Shown in pieces: positions 53,062-62,409 of a stretch of DNA of 64,000 nucleotides (position 1 is the stretch's first letter; every line of letters starts with the position of its first letter). Position numbers and translations under genes: made by a program. A model generated the notes under the pieces. That model worked only from the letters and a program-made list of their open reading frames with translations. It was not told the origin of the DNA and searched no databases. Source of the DNA: Lachnospiraceae bacterium AC2031 (GTDB lineage: Bacteria > Bacillota > Clostridia > Lachnospirales > Lachnospiraceae); contig JIAB01000001.1 in NCBI GenBank assembly GCA_000687975.1, positions 2,332,001 to 2,396,000 of the forward strand, written 5' to 3'.

Positions 53062-54462
53062 ATGATAGAAGCGTTAAGAACGAAGGATAATAGAATACCG
53101 GAGCCAGTTCTGCTTAAAGACGTGGATTTTGAGATGCCATTTTACGAGGGCCTTCAGTATAATCCGCCTGCCAGAGGTGTGTGGAATATTGTGCACACTG
53201 GCATGCTGATCCCTGAGGCTCATCAGGTTTATGTGTGCGCACAGGGGTGCCTTCGAGGCGTTATCCTCACTGCCGCTGAGATGGATCTGATGGAGAGGAT
53301 GTCCTGGGTCTCACTTCGCGAGAAGGACATGTGGAACGGTGAAATGGAGTCTCGCGTGGTCGAGGGTGTGGCTCATATTGTGGAGCAGATGAAGAACAGA
53401 CCTCGCTGCATTCTGGTTTATCTCAGCTGTATGCATATGTTCGAGGGCTGCGACTTTAGAGTGATCGCGGACGAGCTGTCGGAGAGATTTCCGGGAACTA
53501 AATTTGTGGACTGCTACATGACGCCGACTATGAGGAAGAGCATATCTCCTGACGCCATGATGAAGGCAAGTCTCTATGATCCTGTGGAACCTCTTGCAAA
53601 GAATGAGAAGCTTCTAGGACTTGTAGGCTGTGACAGAGAGACTGACAGAACTTCGGATATCTTTGAGATAGCAAAGCTGGCTGGTTTTGATGTGTGGGAG
53701 ATCAACTCCTGCGAGACCTATGATCAGTATCTGGAGTTGGGGGCTGCATCAAAACTGATCTCATATCTGCCGGTGGCAAATGTGGGTGTCAGAAAACTGG
53801 CTGGTCGAATCGGCGCTGAGTGGAGTTACCTGCCTCTTAGTTACGACTTTGACCAGTGCGAAGAAAATATAAAGAAGATGGCAGAGTTCCTATTATCAGA
53901 AGGTGAATCTAAAGAAGACGAAACTGGTTTACATAACTCCAAAACTATAGATGAGTTTATAGCTGAGAAGAAGTCTCAGGCTGATAAGGCGCTGAAGGAA
54001 GCTCAGAAGATTATAAAGGATACACCAATCGCAATCGACTATTCGGCAACACCAAGACCTTTGGGGCTCGCGCTGCTGCTTACAAAGTATGGATTCAGGG
54101 TTGATACCATTTATACTGATGTATTCCAGAAGGAAGAACGTGCTGCATACGAGGAGCTGGTGAAGCTGAGACCGGATATCCAGATTTATCCGACTATGGA
54201 TCCAGCTATGAGATTTGCGGATAATGAATTTGAAGATGGACTTGATTTGGCAGAATCAGGAGAGAAAAAGCTGGCCGTTGGTCAGAAGGCTGCCTACTTC
54301 AATCATACACCTTATTTTGTAAATATCGCTGATGGTGGCGGAATGTACGGACTTGATGGAATCCGCCGTATGGCGGAAGAACTGGTGGATGCATTTAGTA
54401 CACCAAAGGATACAAAGAAGCTTATCAGCCACAAGGGAATTGGCTGTGCCAGCTGTTTGTAA
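53062..54462 (+). CDS. Nitrogenase component 1-like protein, D-type, first set
   Basis: A 466-residue protein of the NifD/BchN/CfbD superfamily. Candidate cluster ligands in the first domain are Cys 59 and 63 (VCAQGCLRG) and Cys 123 and 130 (LSCMHMFEGCD). In the middle, EINSCETYDQYLELG places Cys 217 where NifD has its FeMo-cofactor cysteine (inference from local pattern). The region matching the cofactor His (NifD 442) reads ADGGGMYGLDG and has no His aligned, although an FNHTPYF lies just before. A charged helical insertion occurs near residues 280-315. The protein ends with an unusual CASCL. It should dimerise with the next gene's product; the substrate is unknown. Confidence 0.85.
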   Translation: MIEALRTKDNRIPEPVLLKDVDFEMPFYEGLQYNPPARGVWNIVHTGMLIPEAHQVYVCAQGCLRGVILTAAEMDLMERMSWVSLREKDMWNGEMESRVVEGVAHIVEQMKNRPRCILVYLSCMHMFEGCDFRVIADELSERFPGTKFVDCYMTPTMRKSISPDAMMKASLYDPVEPLAKNEKLLGLVGCDRETDRTSDIFEIAKLAGFDVWEINSCETYDQYLELGAASKLISYLPVANVGVRKLAGRIGAEWSYLPLSYDFDQCEENIKKMAEFLLSEGESKEDETGLHNSKTIDEFIAEKKSQADKALKEAQKIIKDTPIAIDYSATPRPLGLALLLTKYGFRVDTIYTDVFQKEERAAYEELVKLRPDIQIYPTMDPAMRFADNEFEDGLDLAESGEKKLAVGQKAAYFNHTPYFVNIADGGGMYGLDGIRRMAEELVDAFSTPKDTKKLISHKGIGCASCL

Positions 54463-54473
54463 AAGGAAAGAAT

Positions 54474-55634
54474 ATGAATCAGACTGCAAGAATAATTTCA
54501 ATATATGCTGCGGATACATCGGGATTTTGTTCTGCTCTATATGAGTATGGAGGAATGACAGTGATCCACGACGCATCGGGATGTAACTCGACTTACACAA
54601 CCCATGATGAGCCTCGCTGGTACGACAAGGACAGCATGATGTATATATCAGGCTTTACAGAGAAGGACGCTATCATGGGAAATGATGAGCGTTTTGTCCA
54701 TGATCTGGTGTTGGCGGCAAAGGAGCTAAGTCCAAAGTTTGTTGCTATATGTGCGTCTCCGCTTCCTGCTATGACAGGTGTGGATTTAGAGGCTATAGCC
54801 TATGAGGTCGAGTCGGAGACAGGAATCCCAAGCTTCAATGTAAAGACCAACGGAATGCAGAGCTACATTACAGGTGCTGGAAATGCATTTGTAGAGCTGG
54901 CGAAGCATTTTACGAAGCCGGCTGAAAAGGCTGGAGTAGGACTTGTAAATGTACTGGGCCTTACACCACTGGATTTTCCGCTGGAGGGAACTGTGCAGAG
55001 CATGCGTAAGTGGCTGGCAGAGCATGGTTTCCAGGTAAATGCAACTGTGGGTATGGATACTTCGCTTGAACAGATTGAGAGACTTGCTGAGGCGGATATG
55101 AGTCTGGTGGTTGCATCAACAGGACTGCCTCTTGCAAAGTATTTGTTTGAAACCTATGGAATCCCATATGTGATCGGAGCACCATTTGGATGCGAAGATG
55201 CAACAGCGGTTCTTTGTATAAATATGAAAATGGCACTTGCAGAGGGAGCAAAGTTTAAGGGCGTTAAGATGATGGTGCCAGAAGGTGCGCGTATCGCAGT
55301 AATCGGCGAAAGCATCATGTCCCGTTCTCTTGCATATGCAATATATGCTGAATATAAGGTTCCAGCCAGAGTTCTTGAAAGCGTAGGAGATGGATTCGAT
55401 GACTATGATGTTTCCTGCGATGATGAAGATGAGCTGGAAGCAGAGATAGCGAAGTCTGATATAATTATCGGCGATCCGCTGTTTAAACCAATTTGTGGGG
55501 AGAAGCCATTTATCTCTCTTCCACATATGGCCTTTTCAGGAAGATGCTTCGTGAAGGATGAGGTTCAGCTGATTGGAAGACCTCTTAAGGAGACTGCTCT
55601 GGGTGAGGCTTTGTCGAAGTCTCTAGATCAATAG
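54474..55634 (+). CDS. Nitrogenase component 1-like protein, K-type, first set
   Basis: A 386-residue NifK-like protein, starting 12 bases after its D-type partner. Cys 19 (SGFCSAL), Cys 37 (ASGCNSTY) and Cys 93 (AICASPLPAMTG) occupy the spacing of the three NifK P-cluster cysteines, so an interfacial Fe-S cluster with the D-type protein is plausible. It is shorter than true NifK (about 520), resembling tetrapyrrole-reductase-type subunits in size. Confidence 0.85.
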   Translation: MNQTARIISIYAADTSGFCSALYEYGGMTVIHDASGCNSTYTTHDEPRWYDKDSMMYISGFTEKDAIMGNDERFVHDLVLAAKELSPKFVAICASPLPAMTGVDLEAIAYEVESETGIPSFNVKTNGMQSYITGAGNAFVELAKHFTKPAEKAGVGLVNVLGLTPLDFPLEGTVQSMRKWLAEHGFQVNATVGMDTSLEQIERLAEADMSLVVASTGLPLAKYLFETYGIPYVIGAPFGCEDATAVLCINMKMALAEGAKFKGVKMMVPEGARIAVIGESIMSRSLAYAIYAEYKVPARVLESVGDGFDDYDVSCDDEDELEAEIAKSDIIIGDPLFKPICGEKPFISLPHMAFSGRCFVKDEVQLIGRPLKETALGEALSKSLDQ

Positions 55635-55679
55635 ATTCGTGACGGCTAGCATTTAAATATATTATATGAGGAAATAATT

Positions 55680-56435
55680 ATGATAAAGATTGCAATATAT
55701 GGCAAGGGCGGAATCGGAAAGTCCACAGTGACTTCCAATCTTTCTGCGGCTCTTGCAAAGCTTGGAAAAAAGGTAATACAGATCGGCTGCGATCCAAAAG
55801 CAGATTCCACTGCGAACCTGCTGAATGGAGAGCCTGTAACTCCAGTTATGAACTATATGAGAGATACTGGTGAGGAGCCAACATCCCTTGACGAGATAAC
55901 TAAGGAGGGATACGGCGGCGTTGTCTGCATTGAGACAGGCGGACCAACTCCGGGTCTTGGCTGTGCAGGCCGAGGTATCATAACTACATTTTCCCTGCTG
56001 GAGGAGCTGGAGCTCTACAAGAAGTATCAGCCTGATGCAGTGCTTTACGACGTTCTGGGTGACGTTGTATGCGGCGGCTTTGCTGCACCTATCAGAGAGG
56101 GATATGCAGACAAAGTGCTGATCGTTACATCTGGAGAAAAAATGGCACTTTACGCGGCCAACAACATAAACACTGCAGTGAAGAATTTCGAAGATAGAAG
56201 CTACGCCAAGGTGCGTGGAATCGTAATGAACCGCCGAGCTGTTGAGGGAGAAGAGGAGAAGGTTCGTGCCTTCGCTGAGAAGTCAGGACTTGATATTGTG
56301 GCTGACATTCCTAGAACAAACGACATAATCCATTACGAGGATATGGGAAAGACTGTAATTGAAGGAAACCCTGATCTTGAGGTCAGCAAGCGCTTCCTGG
56401 AACTTGCCCAGCTTCTTATCGATGAGGATAAATAA
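55680..56435 (+). CDS. NifH-like Fe protein, second set
   Basis: A 251-residue NifH-family ATPase, clearly paralogous to the one at 52281. It has GKGGIGKST at residues 8-16, Cys 95 in GLGCAGRG and Cys 131 in [12 protein letters not shown] separate H protein for each D/K pair suggests two distinct enzymes or a donor/acceptor pair. Its stop codon overlaps the next start by one base (TAATG), so the second set is tightly coupled. Confidence 0.92.
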   Translation: MIKIAIYGKGGIGKSTVTSNLSAALAKLGKKVIQIGCDPKADSTANLLNGEPVTPVMNYMRDTGEEPTSLDEITKEGYGGVVCIETGGPTPGLGCAGRGIITTFSLLEELELYKKYQPDAVLYDVLGDVVCGGFAAPIREGYADKVLIVTSGEKMALYAANNINTAVKNFEDRSYAKVRGIVMNRRAVEGEEEKVRAFAEKSGLDIVADIPRTNDIIHYEDMGKTVIEGNPDLEVSKRFLELAQLLIDEDK

Positions 56436-57760
56436 TGGAAATGAATAAACCATATTGTAAGACAACTAAAGAACTAGCTGAGCTGGGGCTGGCTGGACTT
56501 CCTGGTGAAATGAAATCCAGCGACCATCTTATCTACAGCTCGCCAGCTACCCTCTACTTTAACTCTCCTGGAGCAAAGGGCTTCGGCGTTAAGAGGGCAG
56601 GACTTGCAGTTCCTGAGTCGGTGATGCTGCTTGTATCACCTGGCTGCTGTGGGCGAAATACATCACTTTTTAGATCTGCTCCAGAATATAAGGACAAGTT
56701 TTTCTTCCAGCTTCTGGATGATACAGATATTGTGACAGGACGTCATCTTACCAAGATTCCTAAGGCTTGTGAGGAGCTTCTGGAAGTGTTGGAAAAGCAG
56801 AACAAGAAAAGACCTTCTGCCATAATGATATGTATCACCTGTGTGGACGCCCTTCTGGGAACAGATATGGAGCGTGTATGCCGCAAGGTTACAGAGACGA
56901 CTGGGGTGCCGGCTGTGGCATGCTACATGTATGCCCTCACTCGTGAGAAGCGTCTTCCACCTATGGCTGCAGTAAGAACCAGTGTTTACTCACTTCTTGA
57001 AAAACAGGAAAAGCGTAACTCTGCAGATATAAATATCATGGGATACTTTACTCCGCTTTTTGATTCGTCAGAGATTTATCCTCTTATGAAATCTCTTGGA
57101 GTTAAGAATATTAGGGAGCTTTCACGGTGCGAAAGCTTTGACCAGTATAAAGAAATGTCAAAGGCCAACTTTAATCTGGTGCTGAATCCAGAGGCCAGAG
57201 CGGCTGCGCAGAATATGCAGGAGCGACTTGGGATGCCATTTATCGAGCTCCTTCGTCTTTACAGGATCGATAAGATTCATAATCAGTATAAGTCTCTTGG
57301 AGATGCTCTGGGTGCGAACCTGGATGATTCCCAGTATTATGAGAAGGCTCGAAAGACTATAGATGATTTTAAGAAAAAACATGGAGAGGTAGTATTCTCT
57401 GTTGGAGAGATCACTAACGGAGATCCTATCGAAATGGCACTGATGCTGGTGGAAGAGGGCTTTAAGGTTAAGGAGATTTTTGCTACAGTGGGTGAGCTTA
57501 ATTTCCGTTTCCTGAAGAGACTGGCTGAGCTTAGTCCAGAAACCTTAGTTTATTCCAACCTTTCACCATCAATGATGTATTTTCTGGAGAGTAAAGAGTC
57601 TGATGAAAAGATTGATGTCTGCATCGGTTCTGACGCTATGTATTATCATCCGGATGTACCAAATGTTGAGTGGTGCGACGATGAACAGCCATTTGGATTT
57701 GACGGTGTGATCAAACTATTTGAGCGCCTGGATGCGGCATTAAACGAGGATAAAAAATGA
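56435..57760 (+). CDS. Nitrogenase component 1-like protein, D-type, second set
   Basis: A 441-residue paralog of the D-type protein at 53062 but strongly diverged. Cys 71/72 (VSPGCCGRNT) and Cys 133/136 (MICITCVDALLGTD) are candidate cluster ligands. Cys 232 in ELSRCESFDQYKEM aligns with the CETYDQY cysteine of the first set, so this position is conserved between paralogs. The N-terminus has an extra segment (YCKTTKELAELGLAGLPGE). The ATG overlaps the upstream stop. Confidence 0.83.
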   Translation: MEMNKPYCKTTKELAELGLAGLPGEMKSSDHLIYSSPATLYFNSPGAKGFGVKRAGLAVPESVMLLVSPGCCGRNTSLFRSAPEYKDKFFFQLLDDTDIVTGRHLTKIPKACEELLEVLEKQNKKRPSAIMICITCVDALLGTDMERVCRKVTETTGVPAVACYMYALTREKRLPPMAAVRTSVYSLLEKQEKRNSADINIMGYFTPLFDSSEIYPLMKSLGVKNIRELSRCESFDQYKEMSKANFNLVLNPEARAAAQNMQERLGMPFIELLRLYRIDKIHNQYKSLGDALGANLDDSQYYEKARKTIDDFKKKHGEVVFSVGEITNGDPIEMALMLVEEGFKVKEIFATVGELNFRFLKRLAELSPETLVYSNLSPSMMYFLESKESDEKIDVCIGSDAMYYHPDVPNVEWCDDEQPFGFDGVIKLFERLDAALNEDKK

Positions 57761-58860
57761 AAAAGATGTTGAAATATTTGTCTCCCTTCGCTCCGGATCA
57801 GTCAGGAGCCTGCGGAGTTTTATATGAGCTGGGTGGCCTGATCGTCATTTGTGATGCAGGAGGCTGCGCAGGAAATATATGCGGCTTTGATGAGCCTCGC
57901 TGGTTTACTAAGAAGAGTGCGGTATTCAGTGCTGGACTTCGTGACATGGACGCTATCATGGGCAGGGACGACCGCCTGATCGATAAGCTGTCCAAGGCAT
58001 ACAATCAGCTAGGCGGAGAATTTGCAGCCATAGTTGCAACTCCGGTACCAGCAGTTATAGGTACAGATATGAAAGCTTTGAAGCGTATGGCTGAGAAAAG
58101 GCTGGGAATACCATGTATCACGGCAAATGCCATCGGTACCCGTTACTTTGACGAGGGCGAGGAGGAAGCCTGGCTGAACCTCTTCAAGGAATTCGCTGGT
58201 AAATCTTCGTCAGATGGCGAGAAAGCGGAATCTAAAACTGAATCGACTCATATTGGAGTGCTCGGAGCCACACCGCTGGAAACTGGATACGCCACAGCTG
58301 AGCCTCTTCTTGAGATGGTAAAGGCAGAAGGAGTTGAAAGTCCTGTAATATACGGAATGGGTTCAGATCTAGAGGTTATCAGAAACATTAGTTCCATTAA
58401 AGAAAACTATGTTGTGAGCCCGGCTGGACTTAAAACAGCCAAGTATCTTGAAGAAGAATTTGGAATTCCTTATTCAGTTGGATTTCCATTTATTCCGGAA
58501 GATGTAAAAAGAAATGTAGCAGATAGTATTGATTCACTACTAAGTGTCCTTATAATTCATACTCAGTTTGCTGCAAATGAAATGAGAAATCAGATACGTA
58601 CGAATAAAGATAATGTAAAGGTCGATTGCGCAACCTTCTTTATGCAAAGTAGGGACTATGCAGAAGAGGGAGACTTAAGACTCTCAGGTGAAGATGATCT
58701 TGCAGAGTTAGTAGCAAAGAATAACTATGATCTGATCATAGCAGATAGTGATTTTGAAAGACTTCTTACTGCTAGTGGATATACAGGAAAGTTTGTAGAT
58801 TTCCCACACTTCGCAGTATCAGGCAGAATGAACGATGACTCAGTAATGTTCTTCTCATAG
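57757..58860 (+). CDS. Nitrogenase component 1-like protein, K-type, second set
   Basis: A 367-residue protein paralogous to the K-type protein at 54474 and overlapping its D partner by four bases (ATGA). Cys 19 (SGACGVLY) and Cys 37 (AGGCAGN) are kept, but the third ligand position is Val 93 (AIVATPVPAV) where the first set has Cys. Two additional cysteines (32 and 42) flank the second ligand. The inter-subunit cluster may therefore be ligated differently or be asymmetric. The TAG stop is immediately followed by repeat copy D. Confidence 0.83.
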   Translation: MKKMLKYLSPFAPDQSGACGVLYELGGLIVICDAGGCAGNICGFDEPRWFTKKSAVFSAGLRDMDAIMGRDDRLIDKLSKAYNQLGGEFAAIVATPVPAVIGTDMKALKRMAEKRLGIPCITANAIGTRYFDEGEEEAWLNLFKEFAGKSSSDGEKAESKTESTHIGVLGATPLETGYATAEPLLEMVKAEGVESPVIYGMGSDLEVIRNISSIKENYVVSPAGLKTAKYLEEEFGIPYSVGFPFIPEDVKRNVADSIDSLLSVLIIHTQFAANEMRNQIRTNKDNVKVDCATFFMQSRDYAEEGDLRLSGEDDLAELVAKNNYDLIIADSDFERLLTASGYTGKFVDFPHFAVSGRMNDDSVMFFS

Positions 58861-58910
58861 TGCAGTGGGGTCCGTCCCCACTGCACCGAGGTCTGTCCCC
58901 AATTGCACCA
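58860..58910 (-). repeat. Double-hairpin interspersed repeat, copy D (inverted)
   Basis: On the minus strand it reads TGGTGCAATTGGGGACAGAC, then the GTGCAGTGGGG / CCCCACTGCA hairpin, matching copies A and C in inverted orientation. It separates the nitrogenase-like genes from hypF without a T-run. Confidence 0.87.
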
Positions 58911-58933
58911 AATCAAGGAAAGGAGGAAACCAC

Positions 58934-61276
58934 GTGATAACACATCGAATAAGAGTATATGGCATAGTACAGGGCGTAGGTTTTCGTCCTTTTGTAAGTC
59001 GTACATGCCTGGATAGTAACATTAAGGGAACCGTGGCAAATAAGGGTTCCTATGTAGAGATATTTGCTCAGGGGGATGTAGAGAAACTCACATATGCTTT
59101 AAAGCATAATCCACCAGCGAGATCTGTGATCCTGGAGATCATTGATAAGACTGTGGATCTTCCTGAGTTTGAAACCTTTGATATCATCGAGAGTGAAAAG
59201 GATGAAGGGGCTATCTTTGTTTCTCCTGATATTGCCATCTGCGATGAGTGTAAGAAGGAGCTTTTTGACAAGAATAACCGCAGATACATGCATCCTTTTA
59301 TTAACTGCACAAACTGCGGACCAAGACTTACGATCTTGGATTCCATGCCTTACGACAGAGAACGTACCAGCATGAAGGAATTTGATATGTGTCCTGAATG
59401 TGAGTACGAATATACACATCCGGAAACAAGAAGGTACGACGCGCAGCCAGTTTGCTGCCCGAATTGCGGACCGGTTTGTTATACATTTGACCCGAAGAAT
59501 CCTTCAAAAAGAACTGTAGGAAATACAGCAATCACAGCTGCCAGAAAGGCTATATGTGACGGGAAGATAGTTGCGATTAAAGGAATCGGTGGCTTTCATC
59601 TTTGCTGCGATGCAACAAACGAAGAGGCAGTCAGTCGACTTCGAATGCTGAAGAATCGTCCGATGAAGCCATTTGCCGTTATGATGAAGGATCTGGATAC
59701 GGTGAGACGTGAGTGCAGACTTCCAGAAGGGGAATCTTACTTCACCGAGCTGCTTAATGGACATGAAAAGCCGATTGTCTTACTGGAAAAGAACGAAGAC
59801 ACCAAGGTGGTTGAGTCGGTTTCACCAGATAATCTGAGTATTGGCGTCATGCTTCCATATACACCGATACATCTTCTCATTTTTGACTACGAAGATGAAT
59901 ATAAAGTACCGGACATTCTGGTTATGACCAGTGCCAACGCATCTGGTGCACCGATATGCAGAACCGATGAGGATACGATCAGCGAGATAGCAGGCTTCAC
60001 TGATCTGGTGCTTTCCAATAACAGAACCATCAGGACCAGAGCTGATGATACAGTAATGGATACCCTGGGTGGCAAGCCTTATATGATACGGCGTTCCCGC
60101 GGCTATGCGCCTCTTCCACTTATGCTGGGGCAGGAACAGCGTGGCAGTGTGCTTGGAATTGGTGGCGAGCTGAAGAACAGCTTCTGTATCGCAAAGGACT
60201 CACTCCTTTATCCAAGTGCTTATGTGGGCGATATGGCGGATATCAGAACCGTTCAGGCGCTTACAGAATCGGTTGAGAGAATGGAAACTCTTCTTGAAGC
60301 AAAGCCGGAAATAGTTGTGGCTGACCTTCATCCGAAGTATAATACCACTGCTGTGGCAGAGGAGATTGCGGCTTCAAATGGCATCCCTCTTGTAAAGATT
60401 CAGCATCACTATGCACATATTCTTTCATGCATGGCAGAGAATGACTACCTGGACGAAGTTATCGGAGTATCCTTCGATGGTACAGGCTATGGAACAGACG
60501 GAACCATATGGGGCGGAGAGTATCTCAGGTGTTCAGTGTCAGACTTCGAACGACTAGGACATATAGCACCATTTGTTCAGTGCGGCGGTGATCTCTCGTC
60601 AAAGGAGGGCTGGCGTATAGCTGCCTCTATCCTTGGGGACTTTGCCGGTAGTGAGTCTGAATCAAATTCAGAAAAAAATGCAGGATCCGAACTGGTAAAG
60701 AAACTAAATCTTTGCACAGAGACGGAATATAGCATGCTCCAGAATATGGCAAAGCATGGAATAAATAGTGTAATATCTACAAGTGCTGGAAGACTCTTCG
60801 ATGCAGTTAGTGCAATACTCGGGATCAGGCGTGCGTCTACATTTGAAGGTGAAGCGGCAACCGCACTGATGTATTCAGCCCAGCGATTTTTGAAGCGATT
60901 TGGCTATGGAGATATGCTGGCACATATTGTTACTAACTACATTATGAGAAATACATATGAAGATACAAATCAGCTTGTTAAGGAGATAGCAAAGGCATAC
61001 ATTGAAGACGCAGATCCAGACGAACTGGCTATGGTATTCCATATGAAGCTGGCTGATATGATCTCTGAAAAGGTAGTAAAGTATTCTAAAGAAACTGGAA
61101 TAAAGACAGCGGCTCTTAGTGGTGGAGTGTTCCAGAATACGCTGCTGGTCTTCTTCACAAGAGAGAGACTTGAAAGTCAGGGGATAAAGGTATTGATTCA
61201 TAGTCTTGTTCCACCAAACGATGGCGGTATCGCAGTAGGACAGGCGTTATATGGATTAGCAAGGGTTAAAGAATGA
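58934..61276 (+). CDS. hypF: Carbamoyltransferase HypF
   Basis: A 780-residue [NiFe]-hydrogenase maturation enzyme that activates carbamoyl phosphate and transfers it to HypE, supplying the cyanide ligands of iron. Domains in order are an acylphosphatase (GIVQGVGFRPF), two zinc fingers (CDECKKELF..CTNCGPR and CPECEYEYT..CPNCGP), a YrdC-like domain and a Kae1-like domain (HHYAHILSCMAEN, GVSFDGTGYGTDG, ALSGGVFQNTLL). The GTG at 58934 has AAAGGAGGA upstream; an in-frame start at 58865 would be inside the repeat. Confidence 0.95.
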   Translation: MITHRIRVYGIVQGVGFRPFVSRTCLDSNIKGTVANKGSYVEIFAQGDVEKLTYALKHNPPARSVILEIIDKTVDLPEFETFDIIESEKDEGAIFVSPDIAICDECKKELFDKNNRRYMHPFINCTNCGPRLTILDSMPYDRERTSMKEFDMCPECEYEYTHPETRRYDAQPVCCPNCGPVCYTFDPKNPSKRTVGNTAITAARKAICDGKIVAIKGIGGFHLCCDATNEEAVSRLRMLKNRPMKPFAVMMKDLDTVRRECRLPEGESYFTELLNGHEKPIVLLEKNEDTKVVESVSPDNLSIGVMLPYTPIHLLIFDYEDEYKVPDILVMTSANASGAPICRTDEDTISEIAGFTDLVLSNNRTIRTRADDTVMDTLGGKPYMIRRSRGYAPLPLMLGQEQRGSVLGIGGELKNSFCIAKDSLLYPSAYVGDMADIRTVQALTESVERMETLLEAKPEIVVADLHPKYNTTAVAEEIAASNGIPLVKIQHHYAHILSCMAENDYLDEVIGVSFDGTGYGTDGTIWGGEYLRCSVSDFERLGHIAPFVQCGGDLSSKEGWRIAASILGDFAGSESESNSEKNAGSELVKKLNLCTETEYSMLQNMAKHGINSVISTSAGRLFDAVSAILGIRRASTFEGEAATALMYSAQRFLKRFGYGDMLAHIVTNYIMRNTYEDTNQLVKEIAKAYIEDADPDELAMVFHMKLADMISEKVVKYSKETGIKTAALSGGVFQNTLLVFFTRERLESQGIKVLIHSLVPPNDGGIAVGQALYGLARVKE

Positions 61277-62088
61277 ATAATATTCAGATAGCAAATGAAA
61301 CTCTAAGAATCTGCAAGGAAGGGAAGTACACTCTGGATGGTAAGGAGATTCAACTTCCACAAGTGGACTTTGAGGATGTTATAGTTATTAGTCCAAGGGA
61401 CGGAGAAGAACTTCTTAAGATGGATATTACACCATATAAGAAGGACGCTTACTCCGAGGGGGAAACCTGTAAGCTTACGGTTATTAACTCAGATTCCTAT
61501 GCAGCTGGAAGAAAGTATGAGAATGCACTGGTTATGAACTTTGCCAATGCTCATAACCCTGGAGGCGGCTTCAGGATGGGAGCCAACGCTCAGGAGGAGG
61601 CTCTCTGCAGATGCAGTACACTATATGCTTCCATTACTTCCAAGAAGGCAGGGGAAATGTATAAGTATAATAATACCCACGCCAGTCGTGTGGAGTCAGA
61701 CTATATGCTTATCTCGCCAAATGTAATCGTATTCAGGGATGAACGATTTAATCTGATGGAGAATCCTGTCACCATGGGAGTTGTAACAGTACCAGCTCCT
61801 AATAGATATGGTGCAGCCCTTCTTGCTTCAGGCAAAATGATAGAAGAAACCTTTATAAGAAGGATTCGGATCATGCTGGCTGCAGCTGCGAAGTATGGAT
61901 ATAATACTTTGGTGCTGGGTGCTTGGGGATGCGGTGCATTTGGAAATAAACCGCAGGACGTTGCCGGGTATTTTAAACAGGTAATAGTAGATGAAGGCTA
62001 TGGTAAATGCTTCGATGAGATATGCTTTGCCATATATGGACGAGAGGATGGTAACAATATCACCGAGTTCAGAAAGACCTTTGAATAA
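61273..62088 (+). CDS. TIGR02452 family protein (microbial PARG-like) in the hyp operon
   Basis: A 271-residue paralog of the protein at 1328. It has the loop NPGGGFRMGANAQEE, then ALCRCSTLY, and the late GAWGCGAFGNKP. Start and hypF stop overlap by four bases (ATGA), so it is translated with hypF. No accepted hydrogenase maturation pathway includes an ADP-ribosyl hydrolase. NifH proteins elsewhere are switched by ADP-ribosylation, and two NifH-like proteins are encoded just upstream, so reversal of such a modification is a tempting inference. A separate nucleotide-related role is equally open. Confidence 0.85.
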   Translation: MNNIQIANETLRICKEGKYTLDGKEIQLPQVDFEDVIVISPRDGEELLKMDITPYKKDAYSEGETCKLTVINSDSYAAGRKYENALVMNFANAHNPGGGFRMGANAQEEALCRCSTLYASITSKKAGEMYKYNNTHASRVESDYMLISPNVIVFRDERFNLMENPVTMGVVTVPAPNRYGAALLASGKMIEETFIRRIRIMLAAAAKYGYNTLVLGAWGCGAFGNKPQDVAGYFKQVIVDEGYGKCFDEICFAIYGREDGNNITEFRKTFE

Positions 62089-62133
62089 TAAAAACATAAT
62101 GAAATATAGATATAACATACGGAGGATAAAACT

Positions 62134-62358
62134 ATGTGTGTAGGACTTGCTGCTAAGGTTGTAAGTGTAAAGGACGGAACTGCTGTCATTGATGCCAGCG
62201 GTGCAAAGAGAGATGTAAGTGCAGAGCTTCTTGAGGATCTTGAGCCAGGAGATTACGTAATGGTTCATGCTGGAGTTGCTATTGCAAAGATCACATCAGA
62301 TGATGAGACAGAGTCAGAGGGAGTTATGGCTGGCCTTGCTTCTCATTCACGTGCATAG
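62134..62358 (+). CDS. hypC: Hydrogenase assembly chaperone HypC
   Basis: A 74-residue HypC/HybG-type chaperone starting MCVGLAAKVV, with the essential Cys at residue 2 that holds the iron centre together with HypD. It has a small beta-barrel pattern (VVSVKDGTAVIDASG, LEPGDYVMVHAGVAI). ACGGAGGA precedes the ATG, and hypD follows after 51 bases. Confidence 0.95.
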   Translation: MCVGLAAKVVSVKDGTAVIDASGAKRDVSAELLEDLEPGDYVMVHAGVAIAKITSDDETESEGVMAGLASHSRA

Positions 62359-62409
62359 CGTACTTGCAAAAAGAAAATGTCATATTATCGATAAAAAGAA
62401 GGAAGAAAA

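Noticed and set aside
52281-58860. A classical nif nitrogen-fixation operon
   Set aside because: No nifB, nifE or nifN is visible, the D and K proteins are shorter than NifD/NifK, the cofactor His is not found, and one K protein lacks a P-cluster-type Cys.
58865-58933. Longer HypF start
   Set aside because: It would translate through repeat copy D; the GTG at 58934 has a strong ribosome site and starts at the acylphosphatase domain.
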